Positions 34,368-46,079 of a stretch of 64,000 bases of DNA are shown here, one piece after another; positions within the stretch are counted from its first letter, which is position 1; every line of letters starts with the position of its first letter. The notes under the pieces were generated by a model. It worked only from the letters and a program-made list of their open reading frames with translations. It was not told where the DNA came from and did no database searches. The DNA is taken from assembly GCA_033961575.1 (NCBI GenBank), contig CM066729.1, forward strand, positions 93,375,001-93,439,000. Reading direction: 5' to 3'. The translations under genes and the position numbers were made by a program. The stretch is from Aselliscus stoliczkanus (taxonomy: Eukaryota; Chordata; Mammalia; Chiroptera; Hipposideridae).

Positions 34368-35303
34368 TGCGGGGGACCAGCCTCCACAGTCCAGGGTTTC
34401 CCTCAGGTGGAGACAGCGTCGGCGGGAGAAGAACATAAAGAAGGGAGACAGTGGAGACATTGGGGGAGTTAAAGAGAAAAAAGTGTCACCCTTTATTTCC
34501 AGGCCATGTTCTTTTTATAGGGACTTTTGACCATTACCCTATCACAAGTTTAAGTTCTATATAGTTTTGATGTATTTTTCTTTCTTAAGACTTTTAGCCT
34601 TTACTTCCTTATAATTGTTCTCCCCAGGGCACACTGTGACCTTTTCTACGTTTAAGGATAATCTCATCTATGATAATCTCTTTATGACCCAGACTCAGTT
34701 TCTACATATCACCTGAAGAATGGTTACCATGACTACCTTGACTATCTAGTTCTGGATTCCAGCAGTAGGACTCACAGGGCATATACTTGAGTTATAGCTT
34801 CAGTGTCTGTTGCTACAACAATGTACAGTAAGGCAAAGAATTCATTTAAGGCTATAGATTAATGTAGCTCATGGTCAGCAAGTTGTCTCTTATCGGAAGT
34901 CTCATGGCCTGGAGACTTTTAGTCTCCAAGGAGACTTTTCACTGTGATTATCTTAGGCAAATGAGCTTGACAGATTATGTTATTATCAGTTACTCATAGC
35001 CAGGCTTTTTGGCTTATCTGGACCTGTTTCCAAGGGGCATGAGTCCCCTATTTCTTAGTCCTGGGGTCCCCACAGAACTACCGCCTGGCTTAGGTTGTCT
35101 CCCCTCTTTTCTAGAAGATCTTACTTGTCGTTGGTTGTGTAGTTATCTCATTGGGGTACCACAGGAACTTGCCATAAATACAGTGAAAGTACTGTCTCCT
35201 ATAGGATCTGATGTAGAGAAAAGGCACATACGTTCACAGGAGAGGAGACTATAGCCGACCATGAAACCTTGTCATTATATTGGGGTGCTGACGGCTCCCA
35301 GCA
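34368..35303 (-). mobile_element. Class II (beta-retrovirus-like) ERV solo LTR
   Basis: The 936-bp element has TG...CA ends and a perfect 6-bp duplication, TACGCT, at 34362-34367 and 35304-35309. Six base pairs is the usual length for class II ERVs. On the minus strand it starts TGCTGGGAGCCGTCAGCACC. It contains a TATAAAAAG box near 34515 and the polyadenylation signal AATAAA near 34497, then a pyrimidine-rich R/U5 ending GGTCCCCCGCA. No internal retroviral genes and no second LTR flank it, so recombination between the two LTRs removed the provirus. The intact ends and perfect duplication suggest a young insertion. The open frame inside it at 35009-35254 is incidental. The promoter signals could still act on neighbouring DNA. 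Confidence 0.87.
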
Positions 35304-35309
35304 TACGCT

Positions 35310-35811
35310 CAACTCTGAAACATATGAGGAAACATCAATAGCATCTATACAAACAGTTCATTCTATTAAGTGATTTAATATAACTAAAAATGTAGAGTTA
35401 TGGGTTATAGGACAAATTTGTCAACCATCTTCTAATAGAACTTCAGTGAAAACACAAGAGAAATATAAAAATGTGGAGAGATATGCATTCCTGATGGATA
35501 ACTAGAAAAGGAATGTGGCATCAGGAGATATTTGAGTTCTGTTGCTAGGTGTAATGCAAAGGGAGACAGTGATTCTTCCTGCAGAGAAAATTACTCAGTT
35601 TTGCAATGAAAAAAGTAGCAGAACCAAAGGGTAACTTCTAGAATCAAGGGTGACTATGGATCTGAACATTCTATTTGGCAGCTCATTCAAAGGATTCAGA
35701 AGCACCAGTAGGGGCCTGTACAACCACATAGAATAGAACTGCAAAGAAAACAAAACCGCTAACTCAAAATGATGCATGCACCCCTAAGTGTCCATCAATG
35801 AGTGAATGCAT

Positions 35812-35822
<11 letters not shown>
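35310..35822. other. Unassigned sequence
   Basis: Nothing recognised. Confidence 0.45.

Positions 35823-35856
<34 letters not shown>
35823..35856. repeat. (AT)n microsatellite
   Basis: About 16 AT units, followed by a degenerate CA-rich stretch to about 35920. Confidence 0.9.
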
Positions 35857-35857
<1 letters not shown>

Positions 35858-35922
35858 ATATATGCACACATGCACACACATATAGATATACAGATACACA
35901 CATACATGCATGCACACACAGA

Positions 35923-36312
35923 AGGTTGGACAATTAAGTTTGCCAACTTATTGCAACAATGTTGCTAACTTTTTTTCATATCAGAGGGACTATTTATTAT
36001 GAATTTGTACCAACAAGACAAACAGTTAACCAAATTTAACTATTTGGAAGTGCTGAAAAGGCTGTGTGAAAAAGTTACGTGAAAACAACATGAACTTTTT
36101 GCCAACAATTCATGGCTCTTGCATCATGACAATGCACCAGCTCACGTGGCACTGTCTGTGAGATAGTTTTAGCCAGTAAACTAATAACTGTATTGGAACA
36201 CCCTCCCTACTTGTCTGATCTGGTCCCAACAACTTCTTTCTTTACTCAAATATAAAGAAAAAATTGAAAGGAAGGCATTTTGATGACATTCAGAACATCA
36301 AGGATAAACAAT
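35923..36312 (+). mobile_element. Non-autonomous mariner, 3'-truncated copy
   Basis: It starts with the inverted repeat AGGTTGGACAATTAAGTT and continues into the same internal sequence as the copy at 422-985, in the opposite orientation. The decayed transposase shows HHDNAPAH at about 36122-36145 and the EHPPY...DL box at about 36197-36225. It ends at about 36312, where L1 sequence starts, so the 3' inverted repeat is lost. It shares the 5' deletion boundary with the other copy. Confidence 0.82.
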
Positions 36313-37105
36313 GACAACAATAAAAAAGAAAGAAGATATAAAAACCTAAAATCAAAACCAAAAATGGGGTCAATACTGTTACCATTACAGTAGTAAAAGG
36401 CTTATTAGGGCACACTATGAACAATTATATATCAACACATTAGATGCCCCCCAAAACTGTACAAATTCCTTGAAATACACAAATTATGTAAACTGACTCA
36501 ATAAAAAATATCTCAACAGAACTATAACAAACAAAGAAATTGTTAATAAACAAAAACCTTCCAAAAAAACAAAAGCCCAGGACCAATTGACTTACCTGGT
36601 GAATTCTTTCAAACATTAAAGCTTAATTAACTCCAATATCTCTCAGACTCTCCTTAAAAAATGAAGAGGAGGAAACACTTCCTAATGCACTCTGTGAGAA
36701 AAGACAACAGAAAAACAGAAAATTACAAGTCAATATGTCTTATGAATATAGATTCAAACTACCACAACAAATTGAACTTGACACTGTATTAAAATAATTT
36801 TACTATATTTCTAGGTTAAATTTATTATAAGAGTGCAAGAGTATTCAAGATAATAAAATCAATGTAATATACCATATTAATAGAACAACAAGAAGAAATA
36901 ACCCACATCATCTCAGGTAATGCAGAAAGGACATTTGACAAAATCCATTTTCATGATAGATTCCACTTTCATGATAAAAATGTTCAGAAAACTAGGAATG
37001 GAAGGGAACTTCCTCAACACAATAAAGGGTATGAAAAACCCACAGCTAATATTATACTCAAAAATGAGACTTTCTGAATTACTATTAGACTTACTTTCTA
37101 ACAGG
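36313..37105 (+). mobile_element. Old L1 ORF2 fragment
   Basis: Decayed reverse transcriptase domain. TTACCTGGTGAATTCTTTCA near 36593 and GAAATAACCCACATCATCTC near 36895, followed by a remnant of the AEKAFDK segment and KMRLSELL-like text near 37060, are in L1 order. Many stops. Bounded by the mariner on the left and an LTR on the right. Confidence 0.75.
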
Positions 37106-37760
37106 AAAAATCATCATAATTATAGTAGATGTTGTGACTGCCCTAACAAAAGTACCATGATCTGGGTGGCTTAAACAGTAAAAGAGGGTATAGCATCAAC
37201 ATTAAGGTTTGGTCAAGTTTGATTCCTTCTGAGGACTGTAAGAGAATCTTTCCATGCTTCTTATGTAGCTTAAGGTAGTTTTCTGGCAATCTTTGGTGTT
37301 CTTCAACATTCAAAACTCACCCCCATTTGTGCCTTCATCTTCACATGACATTCTCTCCGTGTGGACGTCTATGTTCAGGTTTCTGCTTTTCATAAAGACA
37401 CCTGTCATATTGAATTAAGGGCTCACCCTATTCCGGTTTGACCCCATCTTAACTGATTAAATGTGTAGTTACCCTATTTCTGAAGAAGGTTGCAGTCTAG
37501 GTACTCAGGTTTAGGACTTCAACATATAAATCTGACAAGATACAATTCAACCAATACGTCTGCCCTTTGCCCTTCCAAATTCATGTCCTTCTCATGTTCA
37601 ACATACACCTACCCCATACCAACAATGACAGAAGTCTTAATCATTCCAGCATCAACTCTTAAGTCCAAATTCTCATCTAAGTATCATCAACTCACTGACC
37701 GTACAAAGTAACATGTGATCCAAAATAGTACAATCACACTGCATTTCCTGAAAACTTTAA
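37106..37760 (-). mobile_element. MaLR-type LTR plus adjacent internal remnant
   Basis: TGACTGCCCTAACAAAAGTA, ATGATCTGGGTGGCTTAAAC, TGATTCCTTCTGAGGACTGT, TTTTCTGGCAATCTTTGGTG, TGCCTTCATCTTCACATGAC and GGACTTCAACATATAAAT are the reverse complement of the LTR type also found at 48570-49055. After 37540, text such as TTCATGTCCTTCTCATGTTC and TTCCAGCATCAACTCTTAAG resembles the internal region that often accompanies this LTR. Confidence 0.75.
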
Positions 37761-38619
37761 CCATATGTTGAGACTTCAAAGAAAAAAAGACCGCTAATGC
37801 TGGGTTGTCTGATGGCACAGCATTATGGCTATTTCATGTATTGTTTTTACTGAGACCAATAATAGATCTGGGTTAGATCCTGGTCTTCCTAAGACCAGGT
37901 ATACCAAATCTTCATTCAATTCTCTTTGTTATTCAATGTCCTTCTGCTAACCCACTAATTGATGTTAAATTTAATAAGCAAACATTTTTGATGTTTGTGA
38001 TTGAATAATCTTGAGAGAAAGTTGAAGAAAATAATAAGGAAAAATAAAATACAGGCTTTCAGAAAAGTAAAAAACAAATGGATTTAAAATTATGTATTTA
38101 TTGATCAATAAACAAGGGTGAATGAGTTGTAATCACAAAGGAGGTTCAGGAATAGTGGAAAATTTCTACACTTAAGATATTAACTGAGATTGCAGGCATC
38201 ATTTATTATAATTCCCAATAAAATATGTTTTTATCTATGTGTACAATTCTCATATCTGTTTCAGAGTAAGCTAAATCAGAGCACAAAAATTTGTGGTTAA
38301 TGAGGAATAAACCATTGGCATATATTTATCAATATGCCATACCAAAGTTAAAATATCAGTATTGACTTCATATGAAATCTAATTTATCTCAAATAAATGT
38401 AATGTAGGCATATAATGCTTAATAAGAACGAACAGTGAATGTGATTTACAATTGAATTATTTCAATAGCATTTTTTTTAAAGAATAGAGTAGGATGGATA
38501 TGTAGGTTTAATTAAAAAGGATAAGTTTCATAAGTTACTTTCATCCTGAAGTGAGAAGCACTTTGATGATAATCATAAGGTTTATTATGTATACAATGAT
38601 GAGGATGATGGCCATGATG
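37761..38619. other. Unassigned AT-rich sequence
   Basis: Nothing recognised. Confidence 0.45.
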
Positions 38620-38800
38620 ATCATTGCTGAAATTATTAACTATTTTTGCAATGTGCCTGGAGTCTACTAAGTTATTTATGTGTTTAATATTATTTAATCA
38701 TAATAACAGTGCTAAAATATGGGAAAGCACTTTTTTAAAGAACTTACATGCAGACCAGAAAATCATAAAGTCTTGCCAGGACTTAATTCCACAACACAAA
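38620..38800 (-). mobile_element. MIR element (diverged)
   Basis: CAATGTGCCTGGAGTCTACT, TTAATATTATTTAATCATAA and CTTGCCAGGACTTAATTCC parallel reverse-complement MIR landmarks (tgccaggcac; ttaatcctcacaa; gccaggattcgaaccc). Confidence 0.5.
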
Positions 38801-40689
38801 GTATCAGTCCTTATTTCTCCTTCTCTAAAATTATGCTTCATCTTGGAAACTGGTCTTAGTTATACAGAGTCATGAAAATTAAAAATATTTATAGGTAAAT
38901 AAACCAGTTTGAATTTTATAGATTTGCTTTAGTTAGATCCTAAAAGTTCAGTGTGATGATTTTCACTTAACTCAGAAATGTAACACAGTAGGCAAACTGT
39001 TGAAGTTTGCATGAGAAAAAAAACATATTTTTGCTCTCCTAAACCATACCTATGCATATAATTAAGTTTTTCAGGTAATTACTTCCAGGTGCTTGCCTAT
39101 AGGAATTCATTGCAATGCAATGAAATCAGAGTAATAAACTCATCAACAAAAATTAACACATAGGCATGTTACAGAGAGGTGTATATTTAAATGGCACCAG
39201 TATAATAATTTGTGGATTCTAGATGTTTATGTTCATGGTGAAGACAACCTCCTCCTATGTAATTAGAAAGATCTACATACAACTAGATATATTTGGTATC
39301 TTAAACTCTTTAGAATATTACACAAGCCCAATTTTAAATGGGACATTTAGAATTCTATTCTAAACCATACAGAAATCTGTATGATTTGATTTTCCCATAA
39401 TGATAATTAAGTAAAACATAATTCAGCTTTCTCTTTACTATCTTTTCTCCTTGATTACATTTCTATTAACTGTCAGGACATTTAAAATTAAATAGTAAAA
39501 ATTAATTTTTGGTAAAGAGATATGAAACTTTTTCTACAAACTTTCTATTTTAGCATTTTCTTCTTTTCACAAACAATTCTATATTAGGTTGCAAGGTTGC
39601 CTTCAAATTACATATAAGAAAGATAAATTTCCATTCATTTCAAATGATTAGCTGTGGTATTTAGTGTTGCTGCATTTGAAAATGTTGAAATAAAATTAAG
39701 ACTCTTAGTAAGACTGTACTCAGTTAAATAAAAATTAGTAAGACTGTACTCAATTAAATAAAAATAAATAATAAAACTCAGTATTACTGCTATGATAAAG
39801 ATAGACTTTCCCCAAATGCCATGTGAAATTAGAATACTCATATCAAAATAATATCATGGAATTAAAGTTGTACATACATATAAAAATATGTTATCAAACA
39901 TAAAATCCTGAAGATTTAAAGTCTACAGAAACTTTACACTGACATGTTAAAATAAAATAAATCATTTCAGTCATGTAAACTCTAAGTAAATAATTATAAA
40001 AATATATGTAAATAAGAATTAAATAAAATTGTAAAGCTGTGTGTATTTACGCATATATCGATTTTTAAAAATTCCTTAGTTGGATATTAGTCAGATATTT
40101 TAGAATTGTATTCTATTTTTACTTAAGTTTTTACAAAGTTCTCATAAAATAGTATTATTGAGCCACACTCAGATAGGCAGACCACTTCAGTGGAGGTATT
40201 TATCTTTATTTTTCCTAGCTCCTCCTTTTCCATTTAATAGGCTGTAAAGAGCATTGAAAAGGATGAGGAGTGATTAGTGGAATGCAATCCCTTCAGAAAA
40301 CTTGAAGAGAATGACAGTGACATGTTATAAACACAAATGATCCTCAAATTTTCTCTTCTAGAAAAAACAAAACAAAAAAAGGCTTCTAAATTTGTATAAA
40401 GTATCTCAGGGGGGGGAAATGTAGAATTTTCTAAATTTCAAACAAGTGAGAGGCTAGATGAAGTTAGGTGTTGAATTACCATAGAATTGAGGAGAATATT
40501 TTGATTCTGCCTGTGCCTGTGAGAAGTACATGACACATCAGAGACCACCCTAAGTGCACATGGTGGTTTTCATTGTTGATTTGATGGCCATTGTTCTAGG
40601 GAAAAAGATTGAGGCTACCAAAGAGAGGACACTATTTTGTGTATCATTAATATCAGTTACTATTGATGCAAACAACAGAAATGCATCAC
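38801..40689. other. Unassigned sequence with a 30-bp tandem duplication
   Basis: At about 39706-39765 the unit TAGTAAGACTGTACTCA(A/G)TTAAATAAAAA occurs twice in tandem. The rest is AT-rich with no gene. Confidence 0.5.
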
Positions 40690-40757
40690 TAATTTGTATG
40701 TCATCCTACAGGGGCCATGCTAATCCCCTCTGTGTCATTCTAATTTTGTGCTGTTAT
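40690..40757 (-). pseudogene. U6 snRNA retropseudogene (partial)
   Basis: Reverse-complement U6 landmarks occur in order: AATTTGTATGTCATCCT, CAGGGGCCATGCTAATC (the most conserved U6 core) and CTCTGT-TC-TTC-AATTTT-GTGCTG. It lacks the TGCG after the ATCC, about seven bases before GTGCTG and the 5' stem, and carries several substitutions. No U6 promoter and no A tail are evident. A dead retrocopy of the spliceosomal U6 RNA. Confidence 0.85.
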
Positions 40758-40759
40758 TT

Positions 40760-41632
40760 ACAAAATGCTTTTAAAAATAATGAATTAAATTAAAAAGCTA
40801 AGCATATACCGAGAAACTTTCAATGATGGTAAGTTGGCCTTGAAAAAGCAAACAAAGAGAATTTCTAGAAATGCATTATATAACCATTAAAAAAAAATAA
40901 ATCAATGGATTGGTGGAAAAGATGAAGACAGAACTGATGACCTGGAAGCAATATATGAAAATTGATTCATAAAGCAGCATAAAGAGTTGAGAATATAAAA
41001 AAAAGCACAAAAGAGAGGTTAAAAATAAAGAAGAAAGAACTGAAGTGTCATCGTGTATCTGACTGGAGGCCCAAAGGGGGAAAAAAAAAGAGTGAGATAA
41101 ATGGAGACAAAAAATCTAAAGAAATATAATTATGGATTTTTCCAGAACTAACAATAATATTTATATTAATAAAAAATAAAAATGACTCTACAGATTAAAA
41201 AAATCCAATCATATCACAAGCAGAATAAAATAAATACTGATCATTAATTCCTGTTTTCTGAGATATCTGAAACTAAAGATCAGTTAAGACAAAGATTTTT
41301 TTAAATCAGTCAGAGGCATAGGCATAATAATTTTAAAAATTATTGTTACAATGACAAAATGTGTGACAGCAACAGCAATAATGGAAGCCAAAATGTAGTG
41401 GAATAACATTTACAAAGTGAGGACATAGAAACAATATTTAATTTATAATTGTGTACCAGCAAAATCATATTTCAAAAATGAATGCAATTCATTGTGGGTA
41501 GATATAAAGTTTAAGTTTTGTAAGATGAGTAAGGTATAGATATCTGCTGTACAACATTGCACCTATAGTTAATACTGTATCATACACTGAACATTTCTTG
41601 AAGATAAAGCTCATATTAGGTGTTAACTAACA
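40760..41632 (+). mobile_element. Old L1M/HAL1-type fragment with L1 3' end
   Basis: The A-rich text from about 40860 (ACTGATGACCTGGAAGC, GGAGGCCCAAAGGGG) recalls ORF1/5' parts of old L1 or HAL1. The end (AGTAAGGTATAGATATCTGC, TGTACAACATTGCACCTATA, GTTAATACTGTATCA) is a clear L1 3' UTR on the plus strand. A family B SINE sits in its tail. Confidence 0.6.
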
Positions 41633-41634
41633 CA

Positions 41635-41780
41635 GGGCTGGCCGAATGGCTTAGTTGGTTAAGATCTTGCTCAAGAGTGGGAGCTGAGCTCTGAGCAACA
41701 GCAGTTTGATGCCCAATCTGAGCTGAGCTGCCACTGAGCTGCCAACAGGTGGCAGGATGGCTCAGGTTAAAAAAAAAAAA
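41635..41780 (+). mobile_element. tRNA-derived SINE, family B
   Basis: From GGGCTGGCCGAATGGCTTAG through GAGCTGAGCTCTGAGCAACA to GGTGGCAGGATGGCTCAG and a short A tail. Imperfect duplications TTAACTAACACA / TTATTAACACA at about 41621-41634 and 41781-41792. More diverged than the copy at 33413. Confidence 0.9.
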
Positions 41781-41792
41781 GTTATTAACACA

Positions 41793-42618
41793 ATAAAAAA
41801 ATAAATGCAATATAAAAACAATTACAATGCATAAATTTTACTACTGAAAAGTCTGCTCTAAATTAACTGCTAAAGGACATAAATCAAGGAAATAGGAAAA
41901 TACTCTGGTTTCTCTCAGATCATATAAATCTTTCGCCTTTTACTAAAGATTTCTGTGGAGAGGGAAAAAAAAGGAAATAGGAAATATACTCCAAATGGCC
42001 TAAGGTTCAAGGAGATATCATTTAAAATATTTTTGTTTGGTTGTTTTAAATTTGGGGTTTTAAATTGCATTAGTAGGGTCTAACTTTTGAGGGTTAAAAA
42101 AAGGTCAGAATCAAAAGATTCAAAGTGTGTGTGTATGTGTGTGTGTGTGTGAAAAATCAGAGCTGAGTCACTTTAGTAAGTTAAGTATTTATGGTAGAAT
42201 TGTGTGACTTCCTCTTTCAGTAGTAGTTGAGTAGTATAGGAAAACTACTGGACTGACTGTTCCATAAAAATCATCTATAACTTCTGAATTTAACAGAAAA
42301 AGCAATTATCTGAAGATAGTAGAGACTGAAGAGGAGCAGTTATATTCTGGTAGGAATTTCACTTGCAGAGCAGGAGAGACATAAAAGGTAAGCACCCCTT
42401 TTCATTGCTTCTAAGAATGGAGAATGTAGAGTTACTACTGAGTTATGAGATGGAGAAACTGCAAACTTTCTGTTTGCATGAATCGGAGTACTTATTTAGA
42501 GCAATAGTGGCCACTGGAGATGGAGGAGCATACAAAAATAGAAAGAGCCAGAGAGGGTATCCCAAATTCTGTCTGACAACATCTCTGTTGATCACTGAAG
42601 CACGTAGTGTGGGAAAAC

Positions 42619-42624
<6 letters not shown>
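41793..42624. other. Unassigned sequence
   Basis: Includes (GT)n at about 42125-42151. No gene recognised. Confidence 0.45.

Positions 42625-42671
<47 letters not shown>
42625..42671. repeat. (CA)n microsatellite
   Basis: About 23 CA units. It inflates open frames on both strands here, which are not genes. Confidence 0.97.
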
Positions 42672-42672
<1 letters not shown>

Positions 42673-42749
42673 AGCTAAAGATAAAAAACCTCTGAAGTTT
42701 GATGCCGCTTCCCAAGAAACAGTTTGTAATTCATGTCTAACAAAGTGAA

Positions 42750-44200
42750 TTGCATGCTAAAACAAAAGAAACATCAATAATTATATAGAAGAAAATAACA
42801 ACTTGGAGTCTCCACAACATAATATTTAAAACATCCAGCATACATTCCAAAATAATTTTCCATTTGAAGAACAAGGTAAATGGGGCCATTTCTAAAGAGA
42901 AAAGACTGTTTATATGTACAACCTCATGGTTAATCAAGATAAACAGTATAATGTGAAATTAAAATGTTTTTAAAATGTGGAGAGGGATGAAAAGATAGGA
43001 TTTCTCAATAGAAATATAAAACTATAAAAATAATCAAATAAAAATTTCTGAAATTAAAAAAGCAGCTGAAAACATGTATTACATAGACTTCACAATAGAA
43101 TTATGATGATGAAGATAGATAGAGAAATTAAAGATAGTTCAATGAATACTATTCAACCTGAGAAAAAGAGCAAAACATTCAAAATATGAACAGAATCACA
43201 AAAGTGCTAGATATTATAAGAGTCTAAAAATGTTATTGGAGTTTTAGGAGAAGGGATGGAAAAGTATAAGGAAGATAATCATTTATTAAAAATTTAAAAA
43301 TTAACAAATTTGACAAATGGTATAAATTTACATATTTAAATGCTCAATAAACATCAAGAAAGCTAAACATATTTTCAAAAGTTGTGCCAACTCATAATTA
43401 GATTCAAGCTCTTGAAAGTCAAAGGTAAATCAACAGTTTTAAAAGCAGCAAAAGAAAACAAAATGTTGTTTTGACTATTCTAGGTACATATTTCCTATTA
43501 CACACTGATTAATAAAGTTGAAGTATCAACACTATCTTATTTTAAGTCTCACTGTAAAAGAGAAGTTTTTAAAATTATTGCAGTGTTGATGTCAAATTAG
43601 CCTAATAGTCTAATGAAATAGAACAGAGAGTTAGGTAATAGAAAAACATAATGGAAAACTGATTTAAAACAAGGTGCAAATGTGATTCAGTAGAGATTAG
43701 ATAATTTTTTTAACAAATGGTGTTTGGACAATTGGATATCTTTATGCACAATAAAAAGAACTTTAACCCATACATTGTATCTATGCAGATAATGAGTCAG
43801 ATTTGATCATATATCCAAATATAAATTTTAAAACTATAACATTTCTTGAACAAAATATAAGACAGAATGTTTGTCATTTTGGCTAGTCAAAGCTTTTTTA
43901 GATATGACACCAAAAACATGATTTATAAGAGACCTGACTGATAAATTAAACTTCATAAAAGTAAATAAAACCTTCTGATCTTCAAAAGAGACTCTTAAGA
44001 CAATGAAAAGCAAGCTACAAGTTGGTAGAATATATATCTGTAAATTATATAAAGGACATGTACTTAGAATAGAATATCTAAAATTTAAAATGACTGTACT
44101 GGGGGCAAGGATTGGGAAGAATTGTAACCTTCATACAAGAGTAGTGAGAATGTAATATACATATAATGTGTATATATACTTATTTAGTTATTTACACAGA
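42750..44200 (+). mobile_element. Old L1M, ORF1 and ORF2 C-terminal remnants
   Basis: CCAAAATAATTTTCCATTTG and AAATGGGGCCATTTC text, then ATTCAAGCTCTTGAAAGTCA and TTTTAAAAGCAGCAAAAGAA, follow an old L1 5'/ORF1 region. From about 43690 the sequence (CAAATGGTGTTTGGACAATT, ACCCATACATTGTATC, ACCAAAAACATGATTTATAA) is the conserved ORF2 C-terminal portion. The middle of the element is missing and all frames are broken. Confidence 0.65.
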
Positions 44201-45297
44201 CTGCATATTATGAAGCAATACAAATTATAGATACATACATTAAACTATATGAGTTGTAGTAATAAATTCTGACAGCACAATGCAAATTATTTTTCACAAT
44301 TTAACAATTTAATAATTGTTAAACATTTTTTAATGTTTAGCAGTAATAATAATAATAATAATAATAACAACAACAACAATGTAATTCATTGTATGGCCAG
44401 TAGAGCAAGTTTCTAGTTTGAATTGTTAATTAAACTTACTAGACACAATATGCAAATCCATCAAAAAGTTTATTTACCTTTACAAAATAATATAGCTTCA
44501 TTCATAGCAGCAGGACCTCAGAAGCTTTAATCTCTTGGATGTAACTTCTGATGTCCTCATACATCATATAAGGTGATATTTTTTTTTTCAGTATGATGAC
44601 AACATAAGTAACAAGCATAAAGAAGCTGAAAAGGCTAGGTTGCCTCAGCTAAACTTGCAAATTACTAGTACTGGAGGGGTGTATGTTGTGCTCCCATTCT
44701 TTAGCACATCTGAAGTCCGTAATTGTATGATAAACAATCTCAAAAACAGCTTTCTGAGAGGCATTCAAGTACTAATTAGTTAGTACATAGAAATCCCTAA
44801 GCTCTAAACACTCCCAGTGGATACATACCTTTGCATGATTCCCTAAGAAATTTGATTAAGGTTTTACTTTCTTCAAACATCCCTGAAGCAAGAAGGAAAA
44901 CAGAGTTGATAACGATTTAAACAACAAAAAAGGATTAAAAAAAAAGAAACATAACTTTAAAAGTGATAGAAATAAAACATCTAATCCAGAATTATGGTTA
45001 CATCTGAAAGGGAGGCAGGAGGGCGAATGGAGGAGGGACATAAAAATAGAGATGAAGGATTTTGGTAATGTTCTAGCTCTTCTATGGGTGGTTAGTTCAT
45101 GAGTATAAGTTACATTATAAGAATAAATATAAATTTAATGAATGAAAACTAATATACATATATATATATGAAATTTTATTATGCCTGAATTTTTTAAAAA
45201 ATGAGAGCACTTTTTCTTTCTTTATGAAGTATTTCAGGAAAAGACTAGCAACAATCTCCTAGCTAAATATTGCTTTGCAGAGATAGAGTTATATATA
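44201..45297. other. Unassigned sequence; AAT/AAC microsatellite; possible L1 tail
   Basis: An (AAT)n(AAC)n repeat lies at about 44343-44380. Text at about 44935-45130 (AAGTGATAGAAATAAAACAT, ATGGTTACATCTGAAAGGG, GGTTAGTTCATGAGTATAAG) may be an old L1 3' UTR. No gene. Confidence 0.4.
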
Positions 45298-45529
45298 CCA
45301 GGGGTACCAAAAAATGTATACATATTTTAAGAGATGGTCAACATTGCTCAAGCAGTAGTTTGCCATAGTCAGAAGTGTCTGAACACTGATGGTACCTCTT
45401 TGAGCACCTCTTATAATTGCAGAAGTCAAACATGACTTGTATCTTTTGTTATGGGCATATATTGAGTATAACAATTTTAATACTTTTTTCTTTTTTTAAA
45501 ATATGTGTACATCTTTTTGCCACCCTCTG
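45298..45529. mobile_element. TIR MITE, Tc1/mariner-like (232 bp)
   Basis: Terminal inverted repeats of about 35 bp: CCAGGGGTACCAAAAAATG then TATACATATTTTAAGA at the left, and the complement of CAGAGGGTGGCAAAAAGATG then TACACATATTTTAAAA at the right. TA abuts both ends (45296-45297, 45530-45531), consistent with the TA target of Tc1/mariner elements. The interior has a minus-strand open stretch of about 60 codons but no catalytic motif. Exact family not recognised. Confidence 0.78.
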
Positions 45530-45714
45530 TATATATAGAGAGTATATTTTGTTTCATCAGCAACATTCCAGCTACTGGAAAGATTTTTTTTCCGCTGTTT
45601 TTCCAATTAGCTGGATTTTTTTAGTAGATGGGAAGTCTAATAACAGAAAATGTAAGCAATTTTATTTTTTTTTTACTCTAACTTTTAAATAATTTACTGT
45701 TATATACTATTAAC

Positions 45715-45980
45715 AGTATTTAATGAGTGATTACTTTATTCTAAGCAGTATACATGGGTTATGCTTTCATTCTCATAATATAGGAAATGGAAATTTAAAT
45801 CTTCAGTTTCACATAAAGAAACTGAAGTTAAATTAGGTAATGCAATACACCAAATTATTCAAAAAGCTTGAAGTTATCAGGAATTTATCTCATTCAATTT
45901 TACTGATAAATTTTATGGTCATGACTCTAATTGAACCTAACTCAGCTAATTCTGGTCAAGCTCTGATATCTAACCTTGGT
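45715..45980 (-). mobile_element. MIR element
   Basis: ATTACTTTATTCTAAGCAGT, ATACATGGGTTATGCTTTCA, TTCTCATAATATAGGAAAT, AGTTTCACATAAAGAAACTG and AAGTTAAATTAGGTAATGCA are the reverse-complement MIR landmarks in order. The far end (TCAAGCTCTGATATCTAACC) may be its degraded tRNA-side part. Confidence 0.7.
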
Positions 45981-46079
45981 GGTGGAGACATAAATAAGAA
46001 ACTTATTTATGATCTCTTATTCTGCTCGTGCCTGAACCTGCATGTATAACTTCCATACAGAATGTTGTTGAAAACACTG

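Noticed and set aside
35009..35254. 81-codon plus-strand frame
   Set aside because: Within the solo LTR and antisense to its transcription signals; no retroviral gene motif.
42363..42715. Long frames on both strands
   Set aside because: Produced by the stop-free CA/GT microsatellite.
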